Source: Ciborinia camelliae
Lineage: Eukaryota; Ascomycota; Leotiomycetes; Helotiales; Sclerotiniaceae
Direction: 5' to 3'
NCBI GenBank assembly: GCA_025890175.1
Contig: JANPYM010000008.1
Location: 1,527,650-1,591,649, forward strand
DNA: 64,000 nucleotides
Positions 43,954 to 56,749 of this stretch are shown here, in pieces; within the stretch, counting starts at the first letter, position 1; each line of letters begins with the position of its first letter. The notes under the pieces were generated by a model. The model worked only from the letters and a program-made list of their open reading frames with translations, made no database searches and was not told where the DNA came from. The translations under genes and the position numbers were made by a program.

Positions 43954-46141
43954 ATGAGCAGGTGGTTTAGATCTGCCGCAAAGGCAGCACCTGTCATGGT
44001 GGCAGAAAACGAGGAACAACATTTGAGAAACGTCGAGGCTGCGATGTTGAAGTTGTTAAATGATGACATTGAGGAAGCGGATAGGTTGTTGAAGGAACAT
44101 GACTCTTCGTATCATCATTTGGGGAGAGGACTTTCCGGGTTCTTATCTGCGATGATGGGAGTAGAGAAGGATTTACTCAAAGAGGCTGCGGTGATTTTAC
44201 AAGTCGCCGAGAATAAGAGTTGGGAGGACATGAAGAAGGCTCAGAAGGAATCGTCGGCCTTTCAATCAAATATCTACCCGCAGGGTACGGAGTATCTACT
44301 GTGTTATTCTGTGTAAGTTTTTGACTACAGTGGTAAAACGAGTGAAAGATGGAGCTGACATGATGTTTGGTAGGGCTCAATTGACGAGTGCAATCACTGC
44401 AGTTCTTAGCGGAAGTATCACAGAAGCAATAAAGGGCTTTTATAAATTGAGAAAGGCATATCTCACACTAGATGGAATACTGGAGATAGAAAAAAAATAT
44501 CTGGAGAAGATGGGCAGCTCGAGTACGACTTCACTTGCGTCAAAACTCTTAAGCCGAAAAGGTACAACGGCAGCAATTACTGTTGATGACATTGCACATC
44601 AAACGGCCGATCTCTCGGTAGGCAACCTTGATGAAAATTTGGACGATCCTAATAATGTATTTCCGGATGTCTCGAGACCGCCTACGCCTCCTTCGGTAAC
44701 GAGTCTCTATGATGTCGACCCGGAGCTAGCGGCGAAGGTATTTACCAACCGAACGGATATCTTTATACATTCTGGAGTTCGATTGTGTTGTGGCCTTCTA
44801 CTCCTCGTTTTCTCTATGATTGAAAATCCAATTTTCAATAAGATATTGTATATTGTTGGATTTAAAGGGGACCGAGAACGTGGAACGAAGCTACTGTGGC
44901 AAGCGACGAGATATCCAAATTTCAACAGTGCCATTGCTGGTCTTGCTCTCCTCGGATTTTACAATGGATTAGTTGGATTCAGCGATATTTTACCCACGGA
45001 TGATGGAGCTGACGATAGTCTCACGGGGTACCCGATAAAGAAATGCGAGGTGCTATTAGCTGACATGAAATCTCGACATCCCGACTCTAGGTTATGGAAA
45101 CTGGAGGAAGCTCGTATGTTGTCCTATAAAAAAGATCTCAAAGGTGGCCTTGATATTCTAGAAGATAACTCGAAGAGTAAGATGAAACAAATTGCTATGA
45201 TTAATACGTTTGAGATGGCTCTTACTCTATTGTTCATCCATGAATATCAGAAATCAGCCACGGCATGGATCGAATGTAGCGAACAGAGCTCTTGGAGTCC
45301 AACATTGTACTTCTATATAGCTGGTGTTTCTTACGTCGAATTGTACCGTAACACAAGAGTCAGCGATCCTGAGGCAGCTCAAATCTATAAGAAAAAGGCC
45401 ATCAAATATCTCCTGAAAGCACCACCCCTAGCTGGTAAACAGAAAGTCATGTCTAAACAGCTCCCCTTTGATATCTACATTGTCGGCAAAGTTGGGAAGT
45501 GGGAGCAAAGGGCCAAGTCATGGGGTGTGGATCTCGTGGACGCCATTGGCCCAAGTCCATACGTTGAAATGATATATTTCTGGAACGGGGTGAAGAAGAG
45601 TGGGACGGTGGAATTGGAGAAATGTTTGGATCTTCTCAAGGATGAGAGAATGTCGTGTCCAGAGAAATGTCATGGAGATGAAGATGATGTGGCTATTCAT
45701 CTAGTGCTTCGCGGTTGTATGCTGAGAAGTTTGGGAAGGTATGAGGAGGCGAAGACAATTTTGACGGAGGAAATTGTTGACTCTGAAAGGTATTCCCCTT
45801 GCTACGATTCTTAAAAATCTTCTGGACATCGCAGCTAACAAAACATCAGACACGCCCGTGGCGCTCTCCGAGACGACTGGACTCTTCCGGCTGCCTATTA
45901 CGAACTAGCATGTTGTTCCTGGAGCGAAAAGGATCTTTTACCCGCTGGAGATTCAGCCGAGGGAAAAGTATCCGAGAAGAAAATACTAGAGCATCAGAAA
46001 CGAAAAGTGCTCGATTGTGAAGAAAAACTGCTGAAGTTGAATAGCTGGCCTCAACCTTATTCTTTCGAGGCTAGGATGAGCTTTAAGATTAGTACGAGTT
46101 TGCTCACGGTTAGGAGACATAAAGGGTTATTGGGAATTTAG
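43954..46141 (+). CDS. iml2: Iml2 / TTC39-family protein (inclusion body clearance)
   Basis: Three exons, 43954-44312, 44374-45789 and 45850-46141, 2067 nt, 688 aa; the introns are 61 and 60 nt and both phase 2. The N-terminal ALLKLL-type helix repeats (EAAMLKLLNDDIEEADRLL), GRGLSGFLSAMMGVEKDLL and GSITEAIKGFYKLRKAYLTL are typical of the family. A hydrophobic segment lies at about residues 255-283 (RLCCGLLLLVFSMIENPIFNKILYIVGF). TPR-like repeats fill the C-terminal half. Yeast Iml2 clears protein inclusion bodies with lipid droplets, and members are reported at mitochondria and in the nucleus. Gene order beside sem1 suggests a shared promoter. Confidence 0.9.
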
Positions 46142-47182
46142 AGGGTAAAGGGATCAGCGGGTAAACAGTGGGAAGGTCATACGAGGCAGAGGAAGTGATG
46201 GGAAGGGATGGGAAATGCATACACGTGGAGCGGAACATAAACACATGGGGCTGTGGGATATAGACAGAAGTCCGTTTGCATTGCGTCGTGTTGCATTCGT
46301 ACTGGTAGATAAACTTTGGCTGTATTTTATTGAGTTCGGGAGTTGATGGTTGGTTGATTGGGTGTCTGGTTTGGATGGATGGATGAATGGATGGGCGGGT
46401 GGTCATAATACGGCATCGAGGAACTGGATTCGAATTGTGCATGAAGGGAAAGGATATTGGCGCTTCAATCGATGGGCGGAGATACGACGTTCATACCTAA
46501 TATTAGATGTATAAAGTACTCTCATGCATACAATACAATACAATACAATACGATAGTTTATGAATAGATAGACCGACGCATACGAAAAAGTACAGTAAGT
46601 ATGTATGTATGTATTCTTGGGATGGCTGGTGGAAGGAACATGCATGAATTGGGGTTCTTTACGCAGTGGTTAGGCTGTGATTTTGAGAGATTGAAGAAGG
46701 TCAAGGTAATATTGTCACGTTTGGTTTTTGGAAGATTTTAGGAGATGTAGGTGTGATGTAGGTGTGATGTACAGAGTCGTTGCATGGTATTGTTTGTTCT
46801 TGTTTAGCTACCTATCTACCTACCTAGGTAGGTAAGGTAAGGTAAGATGGTAGTAATACCAGTACACCCCCATGCCTTTCCTACCCAAAATCCCTCCACC
46901 CAACACCCTTTCCATCCAATAATGTCTGGCCGATCATGATATCCAATCATCCAATCCCATCCCATCCCATCTCGCAAAGTAAAAAAAAGTGTGAATTTAT
47001 ACCGAATAGTTGCTAAATTTCAGCCCGAACTATAGCGCACCCCCATCTGATGATGATACAAAAGTGTAGATGTCAAGGGAATAGCGGGTCCGACCCATGA
47101 TATGATATGATATGATATGATATGATATGATATGATATGATATGATATGATATGATATGATATGATATGATATGAAGAAACA
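46142..47182. other. Intergenic with several microsatellites
   Basis: GGATGGATGGATGAATGGATGG at about 46373, (CAATA)4 at 46531-46550, (GTAT)n near 46598-46613, a long TACCTACCTAGGTAGGTAAGGTAAGG word at about 46817-46844, and the (TATGA)n array at 47096-47174. No gene. Confidence 0.6.
47096..47174. repeat. (TATGA)n microsatellite, about 15 copies
   Basis: Near-perfect pentanucleotide array ending about 9 bp before the stop codon of the hypothetical minus-strand gene. Confidence 0.95.
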
Positions 47183-47845
47183 TCAGTATTCAACTCCGAG
47201 TTCGATCCATAACGAAGCCATGTGCGAACCAGCAGATTGTTGACGAGGTTGCGGTTGTGGGTGCGGCGCGATAGGTTCGAGAGGGGCAGATACGACTGGT
47301 GTTGGTGCGAATACATTGTTTGCGGTGATGGTTGTAGATGACGAGGTGCAAATGCCCATCGAACTGGGAGTGACAAAGGGATTGATAAAAGTAACATTAA
47401 CAGCAACCGTGGTCGTGATCGTGATCTTCATGTCGGGTGTACGGGAACCAGATTCAAGATCCTCATCCTCCTCGAAAATTGTCTCCAGTGGGCTGAAGGT
47501 TCGAGGCTGGTACTTGGACGGCGCCATCTCAGTGACTGGATTGCCGTTGCGGCTGAATTCGAAATTGAGAGCCCATTGTGATCGACTGATGTGTCGGGAT
47601 GCGTCAAATTGGCATACGCCACAGACACAATATGGACACCGCCAACCTGTTTCTCCCATTTCTTCGCCCGGCGAAATTCTTGACTTGGATTTCGTTGTCG
47701 TTCTTCCTTGTTGGATTGCTTGCCCAAGGGACTTCATCTTTGGATCGAGGCACTGCCAGCTGGAACGTCTTTCGATAGGCGTTTTGAAATGAAATGAAAG
47801 AAAAGGAAAGGAAAGGAAGGGAAATAGTTTTAGAAGAAAAAACAC
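47183..47845 (-). CDS. Hypothetical protein, up to 220 aa
   Basis: Single open frame. The first about 35 residues (MFFLLKLFPFLSFPFLSF) derive from a pyrimidine-rich leader, so the ATG at about 47737 (MKSLGQAIQQ) is a better start. It shows a Cys cluster CPYCVCGVC that could bind zinc, an acidic patch (FEEDEDLESG), and a Thr/Val-rich then Pro/Gln-rich tail. No family recognised. The opposite strand also has a long open frame (47316-47792), so the coding strand is not certain. The gene ends beside the pentanucleotide array. Confidence 0.45.
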   Translation of the reverse strand: MFFLLKLFPFLSFPFLSFHFKTPIERRSSWQCLDPKMKSLGQAIQQGRTTTKSKSRISPGEEMGETGWRCPYCVCGVCQFDASRHISRSQWALNFEFSRNGNPVTEMAPSKYQPRTFSPLETIFEEDEDLESGSRTPDMKITITTTVAVNVTFINPFVTPSSMGICTSSSTTITANNVFAPTPVVSAPLEPIAPHPQPQPRQQSAGSHMASLWIELGVEY

Positions 47846-49639
47846 ATTTTGTGCGGAAAATAAGTGTGATTTATGGTGGTTTAGCTAGTCAAACTAGTTT
47901 CCGCCGGCGCGCGAACGTTGTGGGCATAGATTATCTACAATCGTCGACCCCAACACGGAAAATTGAGATTATTTGTTAATTATATAGTTTTTCTTGCAGT
48001 TTTGAATAGCTCTGGATAATGGGATCATGGTGGTGTTTTTTCCTTTTCCAAATATTTATCAATTGATTTTATATTGAATATAATATCTCGATTTGAATTA
48101 TTCCCTTGAAGTTTTGTAACGACATGTAGTCACATGATGCCACCTTAGTACTCACGCTAGATCCAGAAGATCCTGGCATGATGACAGAGTTCATTCGGAT
48201 CTGCGTGCAATTTTTCCTATTCTTAGGTAATCTTCCACCAGAGTGTCTTTTGATATCCGTGAGTATTGGGTAGAGTCCCGATATTGGATGGTGGCGTAAG
48301 ATTCCTAAACCAAGTTTTTTATACGAAAACTTTCAATAATTCGAACTGCGATCAAACAAAAAGTTGATTCCTGAATTCAGTTGAAATATCGAATATGCTT
48401 GGAACAATGACTGCATTAGAGTCACTAGACCATATGCAAAACTCACAGCTTTTCCCATATTGAAATCTTAGACTGTAGTACTGTACAAAACTGTTGAATA
48501 TTTGCCCTATACCTGGGTATGCCTACCCAAAAACATACTTCTGTGCCATACCAAGTTGGTATCACTAAGATAAATCAACGCGAAAACTATCGGAGCTGAT
48601 TCTTGCATGAAATAAATCATAAAGTAGGGTAAGAGGAATAGAAAGAATCGAATTTGTTGATTCTTCGAAATGAATTAAATTGTTTCTCTTTTGCAAAGCA
48701 TTTTAATCATCGTATTTTTGGTACTTTCTCATTCTCGGGAAACCTATAAGACACTTCAAATAGGCACCATGTCTCAAGAAATATAATAAATCCTCAGATG
48801 CTCAACTTGTCTTGAGAATTCCATCTAAGTTTGACGAGTTGAATGAATCTTATCTTTCGGCTTTAGAAAGTGACATCGCTCCTGCCTGTATTTTCTTACC
48901 TACTGCTTACGAAAGAGGAAGTTTCGACGTTCAGTAAAACAATGCTGTTCATGGCGGGCGACATCCACGATCTACACCGCCAGGATTTCAGATATCACCT
49001 CCATTCCAGGACTCATATGTTCCCTCAATCACCAATAATATCCTATATCCTTACTTCAGAAATCTGCCAGTAATGGTAGAAACTCCTTAGAAATATCTCC
49101 ATCGGGTAGCCTTCCCGTTTCAGTCCTGCTTCTCACAGCCTGCTAGAGCAGGAGCGATGACGAAACAATTTTCTCAACGATGAAGTCACGCTCGAGATCA
49201 TCAAAGCAGAGGCTGTAGAGAAGAAAACTGCGGTTGATTATATTCATAAACTATGCCGCCAGTTTTCAAGATCATGAGCCATTTCTTCAAGGTATGGTGA
49301 GGAGAACAAACGGAAAGTGGGCAAGAAGCACGCCCTAGATCTGTGTTCTAAAAGTATATTCCAGAAGTGTGCTCCTGGAGGGTTTAAAACAAGTTGTAAC
49401 GTGTATCAGAGGAACTGATTATATGTTTTTCTCATGTGAAGTTATTCTCCCGATTATTCAGCACCTCACCGCCTTTGCAATACACCCCCGTTCAAAACAT
49501 CACTTCTCATATATTCACAAAAACGCTTAAGTTCAATCAACTTCACACCTTCCAGCTACTTGATGATCTTGAGACGATTGATTGGGGAGATAATGTCTAG
49601 AATTTTAAAGAAAAATTTCCCCTTCCATACAAAACAACG
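47846..49639. other. AT-rich intergenic, no gene seen
   Basis: Frames are short and broken. It may contain more decayed sequence next to the P450 relic, but I cannot identify any. Confidence 0.45.
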
Positions 49640-51090
49640 TTACAACCATTTACATTCCTAGCAATCAATCAACTTCACATCCTCAGAATCCCTCTCATCC
49701 CTAATTCCAATCCCTGTCAAATTTCCCCGCCAACTTTAGCTTCCATCAAAGCTTTCTACTGCCCACCACAACTACGCGGGCCACCGTGAAACCCCATAAA
49801 CTGCCAACGTCGTGGATTGGTACGATTCCAACGATCTGGATCGAACTCCTCGACGTTCTCACCAAAGATTGCTTGGTTGCTTCTGAGGGTATAGGAATTT
49901 ATCACCAACTCAGAACCTACCTACATATTGGACTTGAACCGGTGGGACCATCACCAACGGGGAGAATCGTGTCTCTCCATGCTGTATGCGCCACATTGGC
50001 AAAGATATGGTGGATGCGTAAAGCTATGCATCACTTGTCAGTATGATTCTTAGATAAGTGGATACATATCTTATTTTCTTTGAATATATCCTGGAGGAGT
50101 ATATTCCATATTCGACTTGGGGTTAACGACTCCTTCGATTTCAGAATCTCTCTTCTGAAGCGTTTCCATATTGATAGATTTCTGGATAGATGGAAAAATG
50201 CCTTGCTCAAGTTTATTGCTGTTGTGTCTTGAATAACCTAACCAACAAGCCCTGCAAGACCGGAGAGCCAATCTCACATCGGTTCCTTATTTGATTCACT
50301 AAAGATTCGATCAGACTTGTCAACTTGGGGAGATTTTAGAATCCCTTCTTGTGTTTGGCCCTGGGAGTTTTCCTTCATTGCCAGGTTGATTCAATGCTCT
50401 AAAACAATGATGGGCAATCTGGATCGCTGCCTTCAACTTCTTTTTTGATAAAATACGAGCTATGGCTCCAAATATCATATAAGGACCTATCCATGCTTGA
50501 CAGAAGTAGAAATCGTCGTACAATTCTTCGATATCATCATCTGGCTCTCGTGATAATTTCTCTGAAATTTTAATCAAGGAACTGCCGAAAGTCCATTGAA
50601 ATGAGAATTCTAGAAACTATGATCTGATCGAATAAATCTCATCGGTTCTAAACAAGTTCAAGGAAATTGAAGCGCAGATTCACAAATTTATTAAGCACTA
50701 AACCCATATCGACAATCTCTCCTGACGAGTCCTCCAACACTCAACCAAGCAACTCCAAATCCAAAATACTCTGCTCAAGAAAGAAAGCCTCATCATCCCC
50801 ATCAAAATCCATGTCCACAAAAAGACAGCATAGCATTCCATCTCCCCATACTCCAATCCTGCCACTTACACCCACAATCCCCTTTAATATCTTCCGGTGG
50901 AATTGTACGATTCACTCTCTAGCCCAAGCCCAAGAATATCGCTTGAGAGGTATCTCCATACCCCGCATATCTTTTCCGGGAGAATGGAATATTTCAATAT
51001 ACTTTTCCATATCGAGCCTCGAGAAATGGTAAAAAAGAGATCAAGACCTGGGATGGGATGGGATTTTTATGGGATAGGAGGACGGAGAAT
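49640..51090 (-). pseudogene. Cytochrome P450 relic (CYP52/CYP539-like style)
   Basis: The minus strand carries P450 landmarks in order. An upstream TIPPEDIK (like T-x-x-P-E-N-I-K, about 50890) is followed by the block FGSSLIKISEKLS. A helical block IFGAIARILSKKKLKAAIQI comes next, then RDTILPVGDGP. The block LVINSYTLRSNQAIFGENVE leads into the FDPDRW motif and finally GFHGGPRSCGG, which fits the heme signature FxxGxRxCxG with the Cys kept (about 49759-49795). It is broken. A TAG follows GGQ at 49756-49758, where Gln (CAG) is expected. A frame change is needed near 49920, further stops precede the LR-rich helix, and the upstream part is heavily interrupted. The N-terminal membrane anchor is not found. 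The family is certain from the heme and FxPxRW motifs. The subfamily is a guess. Confidence 0.85.
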
Positions 51091-51840
51091 AATATGAATG
51101 TGATAGTACCTCCTAGATAATGTAGGAAGGGATAGTCATGATCTCACTGTGAGTACAAGAAAGATCACCTGAGGATAATGAAAATCCCAACTCATAATAG
51201 AATACATCATAGCAGTAACATATTTGCGTGATTTCAATATCGAACCACCGGAAGTATAACAGAGTGTTCGGAGTGGTCAAGTCCTGGGGCACCGACTGTT
51301 GCATTTTACTCTTTATCCATGGCGGTATATATGATATATCATCATCAGCCGTGGGCAAAGCTAATTGATTGGAAACAGACTCAAACAGTATCCCGCTGTG
51401 CTGTATTTGGACATCATATTAAGCCTCCTCACAGATAGATGTTATGTATAAGCCAACCATTAGTTGGTAGTATTGGTGCATATCTTGTAAATCCACAATT
51501 TCCTCTCCATCTCCGCCAATCAGCATGATAATTGAATGCCTATGCTGTATATTTTATGAGATAAGACCAACAATAGTTTGGATTCATAATGTACTGCATG
51601 TGCGAATATCAACTTGGTATTTTCATGTACACTGGAAAAAGCCACCCTAAATACAAAGCCTGAAGAAGGATGCACATGTGCATAGCACATAACAGGCTCA
51701 AAGAACATTGCTTGCCAAAAACCGTTAACCGAGCTCCAAAATATCATCTCATCATCTCGTCCAATCTTGCCATCTCACCAATTTGTTGATTTCTCCCTAG
51801 CGTATGACACCTGGATTCTCGAAAACTTTCATTATACCCT
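51091..51840. other. Intergenic, no gene seen
   Basis: AT-rich, on the 3' side of the pyrroline-5-carboxylate dehydrogenase gene. Confidence 0.5.
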
Positions 51841-53810
51841 CTAAACCTCATTACTTGGGTACTCAACGCTTCCGATTGCGACAAACTCTTCCTTCAATGC
51901 CCTCACACTAACAAATCTACCCAAAAGATTCATACTTCCCGCCTTGTCGTTTGTTCCACTAGCTCTCGCACCACCGAAAGGCTGTTGTCCAACCACCGCG
52001 CCAGTACTCTTGCAGTTTACATAAAAGTTACCCGCCGAGTTTCTCAATGCTTCTTCCGCATATCTAATCGCTGCTCTATCGGTCGCGAAAACAGCGCCGG
52101 TGAGTCCATATTCTGAAGTGGTATCCACGAGCTTACAAACTGACTCGAAAGCTTCGGCTGGGGCTGTAGAGTCATCGTAAACGTAGACAGTAAGAACTGG
52201 GCCGAATAGCTCAGTAGAGAGGAGAGCATGTCTGGGGTTGGTGGTTTTGTAGATAGTGGGGTGAATGTAATAACCGGTTGAGTTATCGTGTTTTCCTCCT
52301 ACAAGGAGTTCGAGTTCGGAGTCTGATTTAGCATTGTCAATGACTCCTGAGAGTTTCTTGAATGATGGTTCGTGAATAACAGGACCGATGAAGTTCTTTG
52401 GGTCCTTTGGAGATCCGATTGAGAGTTTCGATGTTTCTTCAACCAATTTCTCCTTGAATTGAGGCCAAATGGATTTGGGAACATAAACTCTCGATGTGGC
52501 ACTGCACTTTTGACCTTGATACTCGAAAGCACCACGGACAGTGTTAAGAGCAGCATTCTCCACGTCGGCTGAAGAATGAATAAGATGGAAGTTCTTTCCT
52601 CCAGTCTCTCCTACGATCCTTGGATATCCCTGATACCTACCCTCGGCGACCCCATTTGCAATTGACCCATAAAGCTTTCTGAATACGGCAGTACTTCCGG
52701 TGTAGTGAAGAGCGGCCAATTGCTTATGCTTTAAAACGACCTCTGTAACTTTGACTGGATTACCTGGTACGAACTGGATAACATTTTTGGGCAGACCGGC
52801 CTCGAGCAAGATGTTATACAACAACCAATTGGAAGCAATAGCAGAATCGGATGGTTTCCAAACCACAACATTTCCCATCAAAGCTGGTGCGCCTGGCAAG
52901 TTACCCGCAATTGCTGTGAAATTGAAAGGAGTAACAGCGTAGACGAACCCTTCCAGAGGTCTATACTCAAGTCTGTTCCAGACACCAGGTGAATGGTGTT
53001 CCGGTTGTTGCGCATATAATTCCTCGGCATATTGAACATTGAATCTGAGAAAGTCTGCCAACTCCGCAGCAGAATCAATCTCAGCCTGCCAAGCATTCTT
53101 TCCCTGTCCCAACATTGTAGCAGCCATAATTTCATATCTATATTTGCCAGAGATAAGATCTGCGGCCTTGAGGAAGATAGCGGCTCGGTCTGCGAAAGGA
53201 AGTGATTCCCATTCGGGTTTTGCGGCGAGGGCGGCGTCGATCGCGGAGGAGACATCGGATGGGGAGGCGTTTGAGTAGGATGCGACTTTCGAGGAGTGAT
53301 CGGCGGGGTTGAGCTGGTGGGATATGGAGCCAGTCTTAATCTGGAAATATTATTAGCTTTGATTACTGAATTGTAGGAGTTGAACATATTCTAACCTCTT
53401 TACCTCCAATTACGAGAGGAACTTCCAAAGGGGCCTTGCTTTCCAATCTCTCCAATGCTTTATAAAGTCCATCGCGTTGTGCGGATCCCTTAGCATAGTG
53501 ATGCTATCTCATTGATTAGCATTCCTATCCCTCGAGAACAAACCTCTACTGGGGAACTCCGATTCCAACCATAACTTACATTTGGCTCATTAACCACCTT
53601 TGGGATCTTAAAGCTTGCAATAGTCGCCATATTGCATCTATTACCTGTACTTGGGGTAATCGTACTGCCCACTGCACCGGTGCGGGGTATGCGTAACGAA
53701 GCTTCACATTTGTAAGAAGCGATCAATGAACAACGATTGATTGTCTGAAAGCTTCTAGAGCTTTTGATATTTCTCGCGAGCATGATTGATGAATGAAGAT
53801 TCCGAACCAA
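51841..53810 (-). CDS. prnC: Delta-1-pyrroline-5-carboxylate dehydrogenase, mitochondrial
   Basis: Three exons on the minus strand: 53810-53580, 53503-53396 and 53340-51841, 1839 nt, 612 aa if the first ATG is used (603 aa from the ATG at 53783). It oxidises glutamate-semialdehyde/P5C to glutamate with NAD+ in the mitochondrial matrix, the last step of proline catabolism. The N-terminus is Arg/Ser-rich, as for import. Aldehyde dehydrogenase landmarks: VTPFNFTAIAGNLP; the catalytic Glu in VGETGGKNFHLIHSSADVE (about residue 357); the nucleophile Cys in YQGQKCSATSRVYVP (about 392); STELFGPVLTVYVYDD; and PFGGARASGTNDKAG. These match the ALDH4 family. Two introns of 55 and 76 nt. Confidence 0.95.
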
Positions 53811-54878
53811 AGAAACAAAGAAAGAAAGAAGAATAATGAGAGGGTATGCCTACCTCGAAAAAAAAAACAATCGTCGCTGAGTTTGTTTTATGATGAATTG
53901 TTGATGCCGAAGAACGGACAATTATTATATCCAGTCGATGTTTGAAGCTCTAATCTACTCGGTTTGAGACGGCTTTAGCGTGAAGGGACGCTAAAAATAT
54001 AGAGAGGTGGAGTCAGCCCCGCAGAGATCTAAGCGGATAAGTCAGGAACAACGTGGAGTCAAAAGTTAAAATTCACAGACGCGAGATTTAAGACAAGGAA
54101 TTTCATTTTGACACGGCACGGAGGCAATATGAATGAGATGGCTTGAATAAGATTTTCCTTCCATCATCGGAGTGAGAGTCTGATTGATCTTGAATAGGTG
54201 GGGTTTCTGTTGTTCTCGGGTGAATTGGGTTGAATGTATTGGTAATTGGACTACTACTGTACAGTATAAAAGTATCAAAGCCGTCTCTGCCCATGCTTGA
54301 AAGAGAGGGTTGGCGACTCCACAAAATGTAATTTTCACTTCGCTGTTGGGATATCAATTCAATAGAACAAACATCAAACGAGGATCAATTTCATCCCTAC
54401 AAGTGTAAATACTGAGTATAGAATTATAGTACTCGAAATGTTTCTCCCGAAGCCAGTTTAGATGGTAGTTGGCCTAATTCTTAGTTTGAAGCTGACGCGA
54501 AGTTCTCGGGTGAAATGAAGGGGTAAAATTGCGAGGTAGCGATAGGGAACAAGAAGATTATGGCGTGAACTCCAGCAAAACAAAACCGCTTTGGGAGAAA
54601 TCTGTCTTCTTCCACAAATTTGATTAAGCTACCTTCTGCCTATGAGCAATTTTCAAAATCATATTTCCCAACAAAGATTTGGTCGAAATCCGGAGTTGTC
54701 TCCAATCTCAAATGAGAAAAAAATAATTTCAATTTCCACCAAGTGGCCATCTGGTTTCATTACATATTGTTGATTGGATGTATTGCATTGGTAGCTATCA
54801 TCCGAATATCTTCGAATTCCATTTGAAGCGTTTTGCGTTTGCCCTAAGACTCTTCGGCTGTCACCCGAAATTCATCTG
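53811..54878. other. Intergenic, promoter of prnC on the left
   Basis: AG/GAAA-rich tract at 53812-53868 just upstream of the prnC start. The rest shows no coding signal. Confidence 0.5.
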
Positions 54879-56749
54879 CTACTTCCTGAAGTCCTCTGGC
54901 TGCGATTGGAGATTCTGGTCCCACGATCTGAAGATTCGACTAGCGTGCGAAGAGTTTCGAGATCTTGGACTGTCAATCGAAGGCCCTCGACTAACACGCG
55001 GAGAGTTTGAAGATCTGATTACATCGTTTGGTGATCTTAGGTTATCTTTTGATGTGGGACGAAGACTCTCTATTTCAATATCATCGCCTAATACCCCTTT
55101 ATTACGCTGCGGTATTACCATGCTCACGCCCCAGACCCCCAATATTAATAATTTCAAGGGTACCGTGACAGCCCAATAATACCCAAAGCCTTTTTGTATA
55201 ATCATAGAACCATCAGCTGTCCAAGTGAATACTGGCATTGCAACGACTGACTTAGTTAGAAGTTAGCAATTTTTCAAAGAATGAAAAGATAATAAGAGAA
55301 ATCGCGCGCGTAGAAATACCGGGAGTATTTTGGGTGAGAGGAGATGAAGGTAGACGATAGATTGGCACGAGAAGTATTTCCAATAGTCCAGATTAGAGAT
55401 TCTTAGGTCGAGCATGGTCTTACGTCTGTTTGCCACCTTGGACTCATGCGTTACGTTGGACTCGTTGCAACAATTGAACCCACTTGAATTGATAAACTAT
55501 ACCTAAACATCGACAGCTTTTGAATATTGAGAACAGTGCTACTGTATACACTGATCACGGGTTACAATGAAATGACTTACTGCAATAAAAGTGCCTGGCA
55601 GAAAGACCATGCCTAAATGGCGATCGTTTTCATCGCCTTCGAGTCTCGCTTCGTGTCGATAGCAATGATTCTCATGATCTCGCTATCCTTCTTGCTTGCT
55701 TTTGCGAGGTCGGCGGAAGCTTCCGTCAGGGAGATGGCACGGCGGGTGGATGCCTCTGCTTGGAATTGTTCAATCTTTGAATTCAGATTAGTATTGGGGA
55801 GTAAAAGGAGCCGAATAGCCACGCACCACAGAGAGTAAATCATCCTTCCTCTTATCAAAAAACTCGAGTTTCAACGATAAATGTCTACATTGATCTCTCA
55901 ACTCTTCAGTTTTGTCCTTTCCCTCCACGTCTATTTGATCTAAAGTGTCTAGTCCCAGCATGATTGCTTTTATACACAAAATTGCTGAAGCCACAAAAGC
56001 CCCGACTTTGCTCAAATTAGTAGTTATAGCCACGAATTCAATTTGTATCGAATCTATCCGTTCAGCGCGAAAAATATCTATATTAGTCTGACCAGTACAA
56101 GTTCGATTTGTATTATACCCTCCTCTTTATCACATATACTCTCATCCAAAATCTCAACGATATAGTGCAAGTATGACCTAGGAAAATACCAAGGCTGAAT
56201 ACTCCCCAGGTAAAAACTGACCTCCGGAGGTAAAGAATTAAAATCTGTATCTCTACCCCCGAGGAATATTCCAGTAGTCATATTGGTGGTATAATTATGA
56301 GTTAAAATAAGAAGATTCCATGCAGGATACAAGACGCCGAGCTTCATCGTCAGAGTTGTCAATGATTCATCTTGATAGCTTTGCCAAGTGACTTGAAAAG
56401 ATCGTGTATCCATACTATTGTGGATAAAGAGAAACTCTTTGGGGAAAGATATAGTTGATGCTATTTTCGAATATGAAGCTTTGGTGAAAGGTAGAGCTTT
56501 CCACCAGTCGTCTGGCCATCTAGGATCAGGCGATAGGCGCCATCCCTTCCCAATTCTATGCAAAATAAGTTCCAAGAATCAACCAGAAAGGAGTTTTGGG
56601 GCCATACCGAATACGGGAACCACTTTCAGGCGGCTTGCCATCGATAGCTAAATCCTAGTGTATGTAAGTGAATCGTAATTCCTCTCCAGAAATAGGTAAA
56701 AATCGACGAACTAACCTTTGCCAGCCAAGTTTCTAGAGAATCCGGAACA
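54879..56749 (-). pseudogene. CorA-like fungal membrane protein gene, frameshifted
   Basis: Minus-strand exons visible: 56749-56716, 56647 to about 56590, about 56570-56119, 56077-55827, 55774-55581 and 55250-54879. They carry the landmarks of a fungal CorA-like family: RIGKGWRLSPDPRWPDDWW, ASTISFPKEFLFIHNSMD, the region TLTMKLGVLYPAWNLLILTH, RDTDFNSLPPEV, a helical RIDSIQIEFVAITTNLSKV, KRDSKAMKTIAI, FLPGTFIA, then MPVFTWTADGSM and a second hydrophobic helix, ending EDFRK. The frame breaks at about 55604: after MKTIAI comes TAG, and the FLPGTFIA block needs a +2 shift, so a single base is missing there and no GT-AG intron could remove it. The other exons are in phase. The 5' exons are unresolved. 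It is either a recent loss of function or an assembly error. Confidence 0.72.
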
